A stretch of DNA of 64,000 nucleotides, taken from positions 5,151,001 to 5,215,000 of the forward strand of contig CP051187.1 in assembly GCA_038087035.1 (NCBI GenBank), written 5' to 3'. Below, piece by piece: positions 35,209-43,470 of the stretch. Source of the stretch: Gloeotrichia echinulata CP02 (GTDB lineage Bacteria > Cyanobacteriota > Cyanobacteriia > Cyanobacteriales > Nostocaceae). Within the stretch, counting starts at the first letter, position 1. Each line of letters opens with the position of its first letter. The translations under genes were made by a program, and so were the position numbers. Below the pieces are notes generated by a model. It had not been told where the DNA came from, did not search any database, and was given only the letters and a program-made list of their open reading frames with translations.

Positions 35209-36096
35209 TTAAGCCGGATCAGCCTGTGTGCTTTGTGAACTCAAATTTGGCGCCAGTTTTGTACTTGTGTCTAAACTCGGTGTGGGCATATGCTTCATTT
35301 CCCAAACTTTGAGCAAAATTAGATATTCATAGAATGTCTGAAGTGTACACCAAGCTAGACCAGCCCGCCCATCTAGGCAGCCACCCAAGAACAAATACAT
35401 ATACAAAAAGCGTAGCAGCGGTCTAGCAGGTAAACGTAAAGACAAATCTTTCAGGGCGCGGCGTTTTTCAATTTCTGATTTGCCAAAAAAGAGCGATCGC
35501 CAGCTAACATCTCCTTGATTTATTTGATGCAGTGTTTCTCTGGCTTCATCTGTAGAATAACGGTTGTGCTTTTCGATCCAACGACTCAAGCCCTTACTAC
35601 AAGTGTAATGGGGATAACTTTGCTTTAAGAAGCTAGTTGCACCATGACACACTTCCCGTTCAGTATGACCATAGTCTGTAAACCAGACTTTACCGTGGCG
35701 GAAGAGGCGCATTTGATAACGGGGATACTGAGTGCTATAACGAATCCAAGTATTCATGAAGATCACACGTTCGGCGACATAATAGCCGATATAGTCTGGA
35801 TGCAAAATTGTCTGTTCGCACTCTGCAAACAGTTCTGGTGTCATGCGCTCATCGGCTTCTAGAATGTATACCCATTCATGCTTGGGAGGGATAGACTCTA
35901 GCATCCAAGTACGCTGGGTTCCGTGGCTTTCAAAAGGGTGTTGAATAACGCGGATGGGATAGCGATTGGCAATTTCTATGGTGCGATCGCTACTACATGA
36001 GTCTACAACAATAATGTCATCTGATAGCATCGCCGACTCTATACAAGCGGCAATATCTAATTCTTCGTTATATGTCAGTATGTAAATGGAAAACAT
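35209..36096 (-). CDS. Family 2 glycosyltransferase
   Basis: 295 aa from the ATG at 36096 (a TTG two codons upstream is also open). It is a GT-A fold: IYILTYNEELDIAACIESA, DDIIVVDSCSSDRTIEIA with the first nucleotide-binding Asp, then VYILEADERMTPEL in place of the canonical DxD. A long C-terminal region follows with RYSTDEARETLHQ and a membrane-associating LLRFLYMYLFLGGCLDGRAG. The family resembles LPS core/KdtX-type GT2 enzymes. It lies at the downstream end of the hps-type cluster and probably adds a sugar to the same polysaccharide; donor and acceptor are unknown. Confidence 0.85.
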   Translation of the reverse strand: MFSIYILTYNEELDIAACIESAMLSDDIIVVDSCSSDRTIEIANRYPIRVIQHPFESHGTQRTWMLESIPPKHEWVYILEADERMTPELFAECEQTILHPDYIGYYVAERVIFMNTWIRYSTQYPRYQMRLFRHGKVWFTDYGHTEREVCHGATSFLKQSYPHYTCSKGLSRWIEKHNRYSTDEARETLHQINQGDVSWRSLFFGKSEIEKRRALKDLSLRLPARPLLRFLYMYLFLGGCLDGRAGLAWCTLQTFYEYLILLKVWEMKHMPTPSLDTSTKLAPNLSSQSTQADPA

Positions 36097-36212
36097 TCTC
36101 AACTCTTAGTAAAAATTTTTCTCTCACTTGGTCAGGGAAAAGTGAACACTCAACAGTCAACAGTGAACAGTTAATAGTTAACTGTTCACTATTGACTGAT
36201 GGAAATGCTAAA

Positions 36213-37052
36213 TTAGCGTGCGGGAGCTTTACGTCCACCACTTTGTAAAGAACCTATACCTCTTAATCCTGTCCAGCCGATGATAATGTAACCCATTGAC
36301 AACAGTAAACTGCTAATCCCAATCCGCAGTCCAGATCTCCAAGCGACATCTTTAGCTTGCTTTTCAGCTTCTTCTTTGCGCTGGCGGACTTGGCTCAGTT
36401 GTTGATTGCGTACCACCTGAATATCTGTTTGCTGTTCGATAGCTTTGTCAAGTACCTTAGGATCTGTTTTAGCTTTTTGCAGCAACTCTTTCACCGATGG
36501 GGAAAGTTCAGGACTCGCAAGTGCTTGCTTGTATTTCTGCTCGTCTTTGAGGATTTCCGTAAACTGAGCTTTAGTTTGGTTCCGCAACTGTTCTAGCTGT
36601 GCTTTGCCTTGCTCAGTATTCAGTTGGGCTTGCATTTGCGATAACCGACTATTTAGTTGATTTTCTGCCTGCTCTGCTTCCTGAGTGATTTGAGTTACTG
36701 TTTGAGTTTTGGCTTGATTCACATTATTAAGATGCAGGGGAAAAATCAACAAGAATAACAACCCTAAAATACTTGATAGTATTAGTCCGGGAACTCTTAA
36801 ATCTAGGGTTCTTGAGCGATCGCCATCCCCTGCATTCTCGATCCAATAGGCAGTGAACAGAAATCCCAAACCCACCATAGGCACAATTCCCCGGTCAACT
36901 AGCGCTGTTGCTAAGTTGATCTGCCATCCCCGGTCGGTCGGTTGGAAGGGTAACAACAAAATCAAAAAGTCAAGCAAAAAGGAAAGAATTAAGGTAACTC
37001 CCACCACTTTGAGTGTGAGGGGAGCATTTACAGAAGCAAACCGGTTAACCAT
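36213..37052 (-). CDS. hpsJ: HpsJ-family membrane protein
   Basis: 279 aa. Two N-terminal helices (VVGVTLILSFLLDFLILLLP; GIVPMVGLGFLFTAYWIENA) and a third (GLILSSILGLLFLLIFPLHL) precede a Gln/Glu/Lys-rich coiled coil (about 110-235), and a last helix (ISSLLLSMGYIIIGWTGLRG) ends the chain. The MVGLGFLFTAYWIE segment and overall layout match HpsJ-family proteins encoded with the hormogonium polysaccharide genes of Nostoc punctiforme. The biochemical role is unknown; the coiled coil suggests a scaffold in the synthesis or export complex. It is separated from the downstream GT2 gene by about 110 bp. Confidence 0.78.
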   Translation of the reverse strand: MVNRFASVNAPLTLKVVGVTLILSFLLDFLILLLPFQPTDRGWQINLATALVDRGIVPMVGLGFLFTAYWIENAGDGDRSRTLDLRVPGLILSSILGLLFLLIFPLHLNNVNQAKTQTVTQITQEAEQAENQLNSRLSQMQAQLNTEQGKAQLEQLRNQTKAQFTEILKDEQKYKQALASPELSPSVKELLQKAKTDPKVLDKAIEQQTDIQVVRNQQLSQVRQRKEEAEKQAKDVAWRSGLRIGISSLLLSMGYIIIGWTGLRGIGSLQSGGRKAPAR

Positions 37053-37674
37053 ATTTTTTCAGTCTTGTACTAAATTAGGAGTGATTGTCCTATTTAAAGT
37101 TACTTGAAGATTCTGCCAATGGCCTTAACTGTTGTATAAAAATACCATGTAGGTATACTTTGGATACATAATATCTGCCTTTTGGTTTGGAACCACACCA
37201 CGGTAGCATCTGTCTTTTAGACTGTCGTCAGAAAAATCCTGGTGTTATACTATACTACCTTCGCTTAAGTAAAAGTATGTACATCCTTTCCCTTCACAAA
37301 AACATCACGGGTCGTGTAGAAGCCACTTGGCAATAGATGCGTGGAGGAAACACGCCACGGCTTGTTTTAACAACTGTGGAAAATGATATGATCAAATTGT
37401 GAGTAGGAATAACCATCTACGTGTTGAAGTGTTTTGTAAGGAGTAACCCCTGATTTACCTCGCATTCGCACGGGTTGCGATTCTGGGTAAAACTTGTAAT
37501 GGGAAAACATGAAGCGTACCGAACTGGCGTTGTGATGGACTCGGAAAACAAAAAAAAGAAAAGTAAGCGCAATTGCAATACCTTTGGGTAGTTGTTTTGA
37601 GCGTCTAGGGGGATACTTGACTATCCCTTTTAAGCAAGTCTTAAAGAATCTCAGTGTCTTTAGACCTGAGAGTG
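37053..37674. other. Intergenic region upstream of hpsJ with an IS200/IS605-like remnant
   Basis: Positions 37053-37370 carry no recognised feature and probably contain the hpsJ promoter. From about 37380 to 37678 lies a remnant whose inverted sequence matches 3276-3600. A 103-codon minus-strand frame across it has no family signal and is shared poorly between the two copies, so it is not called as a gene. Confidence 0.5.
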
Positions 37675-37678
37675 TCAA
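37380..37678 (-). mobile_element. Degenerate IS200/IS605-like remnant, diverged pair of 3276-3600
   Basis: Read on the minus strand it starts with TTGACACTCTCAGGTCTAAA followed by GACACTGAG, a stem-loop, then keeps a TCCATCACAACGCC block, GGTACGCTTCATG and CTTCAACACGTAGATGG in the same order as the copy at 3.3-3.6 kb. Sequence between these blocks has diverged. Its start nearly touches the 3' end of the gene at 37675. Confidence 0.5.
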
Positions 37679-38313
37679 CTCCCCTGAAGAGTTTGTTCCC
37701 AGATGGGAAGATCCTCTGGACGGTCAACATCTGCCAAGGGAGGCAATTGGATGTGTGATAAATTAAGTTTTTGGGCTATGTCCAAAGTTTGTTGCAATAC
37801 TTCAGCGGTACCCCAGTCAATGTTAGCGAATAATTCCGCGATGTAACAACGCAAACCAATCAAGTAATAACCACCATCAATCGCCGGACCAATAACCAGG
37901 TCAACGGTTTGGAGTTGCTCAAAGGCGGTTGCTAAGATTTGGGAATTCACCCCCGGACAATCAGTACCGATGATGATTACTTGTTCTGCACTCCTTTGAA
38001 ACCCATCGAAAAGCGATCGCGCCATCCGCTCACCTAGATCTCCTTCACCTTGAGACTGGTAAATCAAACCCAACCCCAGCCAATCTTGCATTAATTGCAA
38101 GTTACCACCTGCAAACCGCACTTCGCAGCTTATCCCAGTTGCTTTTTGCAATTCATTAACCTGAAATATTGTATATTCGGTCATCTGTCGTTGCAGATTA
38201 GCAGCACCAACCATACCCAAAGCAGGTATTAGTCGGGTTTTTGTCTTCCCTGGTTCGGGATAACGAGTAAAAATAATCAGGTGCTGTTTTGGGCTATCTG
38301 GTAATTTCAACAC
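37675..38313 (-). CDS. DUF2064/TIGR04282-type glycosyltransferase
   Basis: 212 aa from a GTG at 38313. The open frame extends upstream to 38433, but that would overlap the pseudopilin gene by 88 bp and add a Cys/Arg-rich stretch; the GTG leaves a 32-bp gap and starts directly at the fold (LKLPDSPKQHLIIFTRYPEP). Signatures of the family are FTRYPEPGKTKTRLIPALG, IIGTDCPGVN with the DxD-like metal site, and GPAIDGGYYLIGLR. Members resemble MobA/GT-A nucleotidyltransferases; one group acts in arsenosugar synthesis. No arsenic gene is nearby, so within this cluster a polysaccharide role is as likely. Confidence 0.82.
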   Translation of the reverse strand: MLKLPDSPKQHLIIFTRYPEPGKTKTRLIPALGMVGAANLQRQMTEYTIFQVNELQKATGISCEVRFAGGNLQLMQDWLGLGLIYQSQGEGDLGERMARSLFDGFQRSAEQVIIIGTDCPGVNSQILATAFEQLQTVDLVIGPAIDGGYYLIGLRCYIAELFANIDWGTAEVLQQTLDIAQKLNLSHIQLPPLADVDRPEDLPIWEQTLQGS

Positions 38314-38345
38314 GTGATACCTTGTTTGAACAAACAACAAATATC

Positions 38346-39002
38346 TTAATAGCAATATTTGTTGTCGGTATTGGGTTTTATATGCTCTTTTCCAGTTCGC
38401 ATTGCACCTAAAACCGTAGAAACATAGACACAACGCCTAGCTTTACCAGCATTCTGACTATAAAAAGTTATCTGTCCTAGTGTTCTGAGTGCGGTTTTAG
38501 TACACTCATCTCCCACTTCATAGACAGGACAACCTTGATAGTTAAATAAAACTCGCCATACTTGTTGTGAAAGTTGTTTAGGAAAAGTTGTCTCGTTTTT
38601 ACCTTTTTGATTTTTATCTTGAACAATGCGAACATTTGGTTCAACACTATCCCATATTTTATCATTGTTACTTACATAATTGGGTATAAATATTCCTTTT
38701 TCTGCCGGATGAATTACCCATTGAACGATGCCATTTTGTTCACGAATACTGACTTGCCAGGTTAATTTTTCCTTGCTAGCTTGGCTTTGGGCTTCGCGCA
38801 TAGCACGGTAAATTTCGTACTGGGAACTGTTCAGGCGACGAACATCTACAAAAGCCATCCACTGGGGTAGTGCAATTAATCCTAATAAACCAATTATTAA
38901 GGTAACTACTAATATCTCTACTAGTGCAAAACCAGTATTTGAGGAATTATGAAAAATATTTTTTACAAGAAAATGCACCAAAATATTTTTTGTGGTTGTC
39001 AT
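38346..39002 (-). CDS. Type IV pilin/type II secretion pseudopilin (FimT/GspH-like)
   Basis: 218 aa. After a 25-residue leader the class III prepilin motif appears as NTGFALVEILVVTLIIGLLG, with cleavage expected after Gly by PilD and the conserved Glu at +5, giving a hydrophobic assembly helix. The rest is a variable GspH/FimT-like domain (WMAFVDVRRLNSSQYEIYRA, then MREAQSQASKEK). A Cys pair near the C-terminus (CPVYEVGDEC) may form a disulfide. The helix and following pattern parallel the protein at 40732-41442, so the two probably arose by duplication. It is the fourth pseudopilin of the cluster. Confidence 0.85.
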   Translation of the reverse strand: MTTTKNILVHFLVKNIFHNSSNTGFALVEILVVTLIIGLLGLIALPQWMAFVDVRRLNSSQYEIYRAMREAQSQASKEKLTWQVSIREQNGIVQWVIHPAEKGIFIPNYVSNNDKIWDSVEPNVRIVQDKNQKGKNETTFPKQLSQQVWRVLFNYQGCPVYEVGDECTKTALRTLGQITFYSQNAGKARRCVYVSTVLGAMRTGKEHIKPNTDNKYCY

Positions 39003-39176
39003 TTGACCCTATATTAATTAGTGTACTTTAAATAAGAAATCAAACATTTATAGCCCCCTCCTCGCTTGCACTTAGGGGGTTGGGGGTGGGGTTCTTCTAC
39101 CTCACTCAACCGAGAAGCGCTATAACGAAAAAATATTTATTAATATATGGCGCTACTATTTAGATATTTTCAATAA

Positions 39177-40136
39177 TCAGATATTATTCCTATAACCATT
39201 CTTAAGCCAATAAAAAGGACTAATTAAACTGCTAAACATTAGTTGCATTTCACAGGCAGCAACCAAGTCATTTTTAACCTTTAAATGGTATTTAACTAAA
39301 TGCCAAAAAACTTTACGCACATCATTTATAAAATAAGCAAAAAAAATCATTGGTCTAGCCCAAGAGTTCCTTATACTCAACATCCGAGTAATATAACGGC
39401 TAAGTCCAATACCTTGAAAAAATGGAATTAAATACTCTTTTTGTAATCGCCAACTTGGTATTTTGTGATAAATTTCCATATCTGGGTTATACCAAATTTC
39501 CCACCCAGCTTTTTGGATATATATCAACATTTCTAAATCTTCACTAGTCAGCATATTTCCAGCAACTCTGCCAGTCAATATCAACTGATTGGGTACACTT
39601 TCTAACCAAGCTTGCCGACGGACTACAAGTCCAGCAGAGGGAGGTAATAATTTCTGAGTTGGTTTATACAGCAAAGGTAAATTACCCCGTTCTGTAATTG
39701 CCAAAAATGGAGCAAGGCGCTGGAAATTTTCTGGTGGTTCAACTTCCCATTGAGGATGAATTTGGCTAGCAAAAGCTCCTACCTGTGGATAATTTTTTCC
39801 AAAATCATAAGCTGCTGCTACCCAGTTTAATTCTGGATAGTTATCATCATCCAAAAAGCCAATAAATTTACCTTTTGCTGCTTGCACTGCCCGTTTTCTG
39901 GCATATCCTGCTCCCTGTTTTGTTTCCAAGCAGTATTTTAAAGGGTAAGGATATGGCCAATTTTCTTGATAACTTTGAACAAGTTTTGCTGTATTATCTG
40001 TGCTATTATTGTCTACAACAATAATTTCCCAAGATAAGTTTTCAGTGTTGGCTTGATTTCGCAGTCGTTCCAGTAATTCAGGTAATCGGTTTGCACCATT
40101 GAAAGTTGGAATTGCCACGCTAAAGTCAAGGTACAT
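39177..40136 (-). CDS. hpsE: Family 2 glycosyltransferase, HpsE-like
   Basis: 319 aa. The GT-A domain shows FSVAIPTFNGANRLPELLER, WEIIVVDNNSTDNTAKLVQ, GKFIGFLDDDNYPELNW with the metal-binding DDD motif, and QAGAGYARKRAVQAAKG-like donor contacts. The C-terminal third has hydrophobic and basic stretches (SWARPMIFFAYFINDVRKVF) that may bind the membrane surface. Gene order (hpsA, pseudopilins, then a GT2) and family agree with HpsE of Nostoc punctiforme, needed for hormogonium polysaccharide and gliding. The symbol rests on synteny and family, not on alignment. Confidence 0.8.
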   Translation of the reverse strand: MYLDFSVAIPTFNGANRLPELLERLRNQANTENLSWEIIVVDNNSTDNTAKLVQSYQENWPYPYPLKYCLETKQGAGYARKRAVQAAKGKFIGFLDDDNYPELNWVAAAYDFGKNYPQVGAFASQIHPQWEVEPPENFQRLAPFLAITERGNLPLLYKPTQKLLPPSAGLVVRRQAWLESVPNQLILTGRVAGNMLTSEDLEMLIYIQKAGWEIWYNPDMEIYHKIPSWRLQKEYLIPFFQGIGLSRYITRMLSIRNSWARPMIFFAYFINDVRKVFWHLVKYHLKVKNDLVAACEMQLMFSSLISPFYWLKNGYRNNI

Positions 40137-40731
40137 AGTCTTCGCACCCTACAGAAAAAATTAATCTGATGAATTAATTCTGAACCTATAGAGCCGTCTC
40201 CGAATACCGTATATTTACTAGATATTTGTAGAACAATTGCTTAACTATAGCAATCCGGTTTGATTTTTCAAGATATAGGAATCATATTTGATTTATAGCA
40301 ACCGCCAAAGTGCTTAGGACATTAACTGATGATAAAACCTAGACACAATCAGACTTGTAACCCAGTCCCCAGCGATGCACTGAGCTTGCCGAAGTGTCCC
40401 CAGTCCCCAGTCCCCAGTCCCCTGCTATATGAAAGAAATCTCAGTATTGATATTAGTCCTATATCTGTGGTATCTGTAGGCTAGTCCCGCGATTTCAAAC
40501 TATTTGTTTAGCCGGATAAATTTTTAGATACCCCTAAATCCACACGATATGATACCATCTGTAGGGGCACGGCAATGCCGTGCCCCCACTCGCTCCTACA
40601 TGTGTCAGCGTTTTAGTGGTATTGTATAAGACTTTGAAATCGCGGGACTAGGCAATGCCCTACCTAGCTGTATTTATCAATATTTTTTTAAATTGATTGG
40701 TTAATTATTTGATTTTATAGTAATAAAGCTT
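40137..40731. other. 0.6-kb gap between two pseudopilin/GT genes, repeat-rich
   Basis: It includes the empty copy of the target repeat (40293-40388), a CCCCAGT heptamer run (about 40396-40425), and a palindrome GGGGCACGGCA/TGCCGTGCCCC at about 40563-40588 resembling the MITE-B/C core. No gene is supported. The gap divides the cluster into an hpsA-D and an hpsE-onward part. Confidence 0.6.
40293..40388 (+). repeat. Repeat D, uninterrupted copy
   Basis: It starts TTATAGCAACCGCCAAAGTG and ends CGATGCACTGAGC. The same sequence occurs at 48952-49149, but there it is split by a 105-bp insertion after CTTA. This copy therefore shows the pre-insertion site. Confidence 0.9.
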
Positions 40732-41442
40732 TTAGTTGCACTCAGTATCTTTTCCTGTTTTTATTGAACCTAATAGAGTTTTGACAATCACGCATCGCTT
40801 GAGGTTAGTAGCTTGAGTAGGAGAGCCAGATTGAGCCACAGCAACAGCTACAATTAAACCTTTGCTAGTAATTTTATCGTTCTGGACTGATGTTAAACTA
40901 CTAGTATTTGTCTTGACTACCAAATCCAAAGCACCTGTGTAGTCAAAGGTAATTGTTTGTGGCGCGGTAGAATTGAAAGCAGCGGCATAGGTTACAGAAG
41001 TGGTGCTGGTCGTAGTATTTATATTAGTGAGATTAGTTCCAATTACTATTGATCCTGATTTTATTCCTACATCTGTACCCAAATTACGCCATAATTTTGT
41101 GGGGTCAGAATCTTTAGGATAAATAGCAATTTGGGGAATATTATTGTCAGTTCTAAAGCTAATACTATAACCAAGTTTTTGCCTTTTAGCTTGTCTCTGA
41201 GCTTCTTGGATTCCTGCCAAAACAACATCATTCGCCTTATTAGCCTGTTGTCTATTGAGAAATGCAATCCAATTAGGAGTACTAATTGCTGCCAAAACTC
41301 CCAACATAACTAACACAACCAAAATCTCAACTAGGCTAAATCCAGCATTGTTTGTAGCTAAATATAATGAGTCTTTTGGTTTTGCAGTTAATATATTTAC
41401 AGAGATTTTCTGTAGAATTTTCTTGAAAAATAGATTATACAT
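40732..41442 (-). CDS. hpsD: Pseudopilin, HpsD-like (GspH/FimT family)
   Basis: 236 aa. A 35-residue leader precedes the prepilin motif NAGFSLVEILVVLVMLGVLA (Gly at -1, Glu at +5), then AAISTPNWIAFLNRQQANKA continues the N-terminal helix. The C-terminal domain is Ser/Thr-rich and ends with a Cys pair (RCVIVKTLLGSIKTGKDTEC), a motif shared with the pseudopilin at 38346-39002 (CVYVSTVLGAMRTGKEH). It lies directly downstream of hpsC with a 26-bp gap. The symbol is from position and family. Confidence 0.83.
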   Translation of the reverse strand: MYNLFFKKILQKISVNILTAKPKDSLYLATNNAGFSLVEILVVLVMLGVLAAISTPNWIAFLNRQQANKANDVVLAGIQEAQRQAKRQKLGYSISFRTDNNIPQIAIYPKDSDPTKLWRNLGTDVGIKSGSIVIGTNLTNINTTTSTTSVTYAAAFNSTAPQTITFDYTGALDLVVKTNTSSLTSVQNDKITSKGLIVAVAVAQSGSPTQATNLKRCVIVKTLLGSIKTGKDTECN

Positions 41443-41468
41443 TGCGGTATTTAATACTATTTAATTGC

Positions 41469-42464
41469 TTATTTAGTAAATAAGAATCCAATTCCTTGAA
41501 CTCGGATACTTGATTGGGGAAAATATATTTTTCTGTTTTGACTAGTTTGATCGAAATCTATATTTGTGTCTTGAATACGAGCGAGAGCATTACCGCGTAA
41601 ATAAACTTCTGCTACAGTATTGTTTGAGTCAACACAGACGTAAAATCCGCGTGTTTTAACATTATCTGTAGCTACAGAATCTCCACTACCAGAAAATTTT
41701 GGCACTATTTGGTAGTCAGTTGAGCAAGAGGGTGTTTGGTTGGTTGTACTTGTAGTATCTGTGGTGGTTTGATCAATATAATCTACTAGAGGCAATATGT
41801 CTTGAGAATAATTTTCACTACTTTTCTTTGTCCATTTATTCATTTTGGTCTTAAGAGTTCCTTCATCGTCGAGATTAAACAACTGAAAACCAGCATCTCT
41901 AGTGCTTTGTTTATCTGTATCAGTTTGTCCATAGCCATTACTGATTTGGAATCTACCAATTCGGGCTGCTTTAGACCATGTAGTGTCACCATCATTAATC
42001 AAATAATAAGCGACTAATGAGTAAACAAAAGTATCATCATTTTCGGTACTAGTACTCGTCTTCCCGTCTGCACCTGTTGTAGTTGTTGTCTTCACAACAA
42101 GCCCTCCAGAAATATACTGTCGCTTCCAAAACACAAGAACAGGAAAATATTTTTTCTTATCATCTGTAGATGATTTAGGTAATTGAGAGCGAATATTATC
42201 TATGCCATCAGCATCGTAGATGTATACTGACTGTTGCAAGTCTCGTGCAATGTAGTCAAGTGCTGCTTTAAGTTCTTGATCAGTAGTTGCTTTAGCTTGC
42301 TCTTTACGGTCATTGTCGAGCAGATTGATCATAAATCCCAGCATTGGTGTGATTATCAGAAAAGCTAGGGCGATACCAACCAGTAATTCGATGAGGGTAA
42401 AGCCTTTTTGTTTCGTGTGAGAGTATTTTAGCTGATTACTTAAAAGCCATTTAAAAGGTCTCAT
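41469..42464 (-). CDS. hpsC: Pseudopilin, HpsC-like (PilW/GspJ family)
   Basis: 331 aa. The leader KYSHTKQKG is cut before FTLIELLVGIALAFLIITPM, a classic type IV prepilin N-terminus with Glu at +5. The large pilin body has conserved QELKAALDYIARDLQQSVYI, a Thr-rich insert (TTTTGADGKTSTSTENDDT) and ends in IRVQGIGFLFTK. Proteins of this form act as minor pseudopilins that prime a pseudopilus. It starts 33 bp after hpsB ends and is surely co-transcribed with it. Confidence 0.85.
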   Translation of the reverse strand: MRPFKWLLSNQLKYSHTKQKGFTLIELLVGIALAFLIITPMLGFMINLLDNDRKEQAKATTDQELKAALDYIARDLQQSVYIYDADGIDNIRSQLPKSSTDDKKKYFPVLVFWKRQYISGGLVVKTTTTTGADGKTSTSTENDDTFVYSLVAYYLINDGDTTWSKAARIGRFQISNGYGQTDTDKQSTRDAGFQLFNLDDEGTLKTKMNKWTKKSSENYSQDILPLVDYIDQTTTDTTSTTNQTPSCSTDYQIVPKFSGSGDSVATDNVKTRGFYVCVDSNNTVAEVYLRGNALARIQDTNIDFDQTSQNRKIYFPQSSIRVQGIGFLFTK

Positions 42465-42497
42465 GATGCTACATTTTCTCCTGAGAGTTGCAGATAT

Positions 42498-43169
42498 TTA
42501 GCATTTAGATTGAGATTTAGGATTAGTAGTAGTTGGTTTAAGGCGATCGCAAAAATCACTAAATGACACCCCTTTGCCTATGTCTGTGGTCATTTCTACT
42601 AATGGTGCTTTGCGATCGCCTAAACCCGCAGTGAAAGTATTTTGTTTATTCGGTGCTGTTTTCAGAACGCCGCCATCACTAGCAAAACCATCTGCTCTGT
42701 AAACACGTATACCCAACTGATAGCCACTTGTAGTAGTAGTTGTAGCTTTGTTATACCTAAACGCTTGAATCACAAAGTTTATGGTACTGGTAGTTGTACA
42801 ATTATTACCATCAACAGAGAAACAGTACAAATTAGTTGCAGGTGCAGTACAGTAACCACTACCAGTACCACAGGTTAAACTTCCCGCCGTAGGAGCAGCA
42901 TAGCTGGATAGAGCTGTGTCACTTGTACCTGTGAGGGGAGAAGGAGGAGCTGTAATTGTGCCAGATCTCACACCATCAATGTAGCTTTTAGCAGCATCAG
43001 TTGCTGTTTCAATGCGCTTTGCTTGCACTCGCGTGGCTACAGACAAGACAATCACAGGTGCGATCGCTGCTAGTAAAAGGCTAACAACCAGAATAGCTAC
43101 TAACGACTCGATAATCGTGAAGCCTGATTGACTAGATACAGATGCTTGCTGCTGTTTGTCATTTGTCAT
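42498..43169 (-). CDS. hpsB: Pseudopilin, HpsB-like (PilV/GspI family)
   Basis: 223 aa. Leader ASVSSQSG is followed by FTIIESLVAILVVSLLLAAI, a type IV prepilin helix with Glu at +5. The mature domain is Thr/Ser-rich with several Cys (SLTCGTGSGYCTAPATNLYC) and ends SDFCDRLKP. The ATG at 43169, and the first codons M-T-N-D-K, fall inside a TTTGTCA heptamer array, so repeat sequence supplies the start codon; other in-frame ATGs recur each 21 bp upstream. It is the first pseudopilin after hpsA, with a gap of about 300 bp that holds the array and MITE-B copy 2. Confidence 0.83.
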   Translation of the reverse strand: MTNDKQQQASVSSQSGFTIIESLVAILVVSLLLAAIAPVIVLSVATRVQAKRIETATDAAKSYIDGVRSGTITAPPSPLTGTSDTALSSYAAPTAGSLTCGTGSGYCTAPATNLYCFSVDGNNCTTTSTINFVIQAFRYNKATTTTTSGYQLGIRVYRADGFASDGGVLKTAPNKQNTFTAGLGDRKAPLVEMTTDIGKGVSFSDFCDRLKPTTTNPKSQSKC

Positions 43170-43256
43170 TTGTCATTTGTCATTTGTCATTTGTTATTTG
43201 TCATTGGTCATTGGTCATTTGTCATTGGTCATTTGTCATTGGTCATTTGTCATTGA
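43155..43256. repeat. Heptamer array (TTTGTCA and TTGGTCA units) over the hpsB start
   Basis: About 14 units of 7 bp, mixed between TTTGTCA, TTTGTTA and TTGGTCA, run from inside the first codons of hpsB to about 43256. Because 7 is not a multiple of 3, each change in unit number moves upstream ATGs between frames but leaves the proximal ATG in place. Confidence 0.9.
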
Positions 43257-43341
43257 TAAGGGTTTGGGAAATATTTAAGTTTCGCAATACCGACTTTTTT
43301 GCCAACATGGTAAAATTAAAAGCCTAATGGCTAATTAAGGG

Positions 43342-43467
43342 CAATACAGTTCAGTTAAGGAAAATTGTCGTAGGGGCACGGCACGAATAAAATTGTCATT
43401 AGAAGAAAAGATTTTGGATGCCGTGCCCCTACACTGTATACCACTGGAGTCTAACTGAACTGTATTG
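43342..43467 (+). mobile_element. MITE-B copy 2 (126 bp, perfect 10-bp target duplication)
   Basis: Terminal repeats CAATACAGTTCAGTTA / TAACTGAACTGTATTG. Flanked by perfect direct repeats TAATTAAGGG at 43332-43341 and 43468-43477. The right-hand repeat contains the TAA stop codon of hpsA (43471-43473) and part of its last codon, so the insertion struck exactly at the end of the gene and left the protein intact. Confidence 0.96.
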
Positions 43468-43470
43468 TAA

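Noticed and set aside
37367..37678. A 103-codon minus-strand frame
   Set aside because: It lies in a remnant whose paired copy at 3.3-3.6 kb has no equivalent frame, so coding is not conserved.
43155..43256. Regularly spaced repeats suggesting a CRISPR array
   Set aside because: The unit is 7 bp, with no spacers and no cas genes; it is a heptamer array. No other CRISPR-like structure was found in the window.
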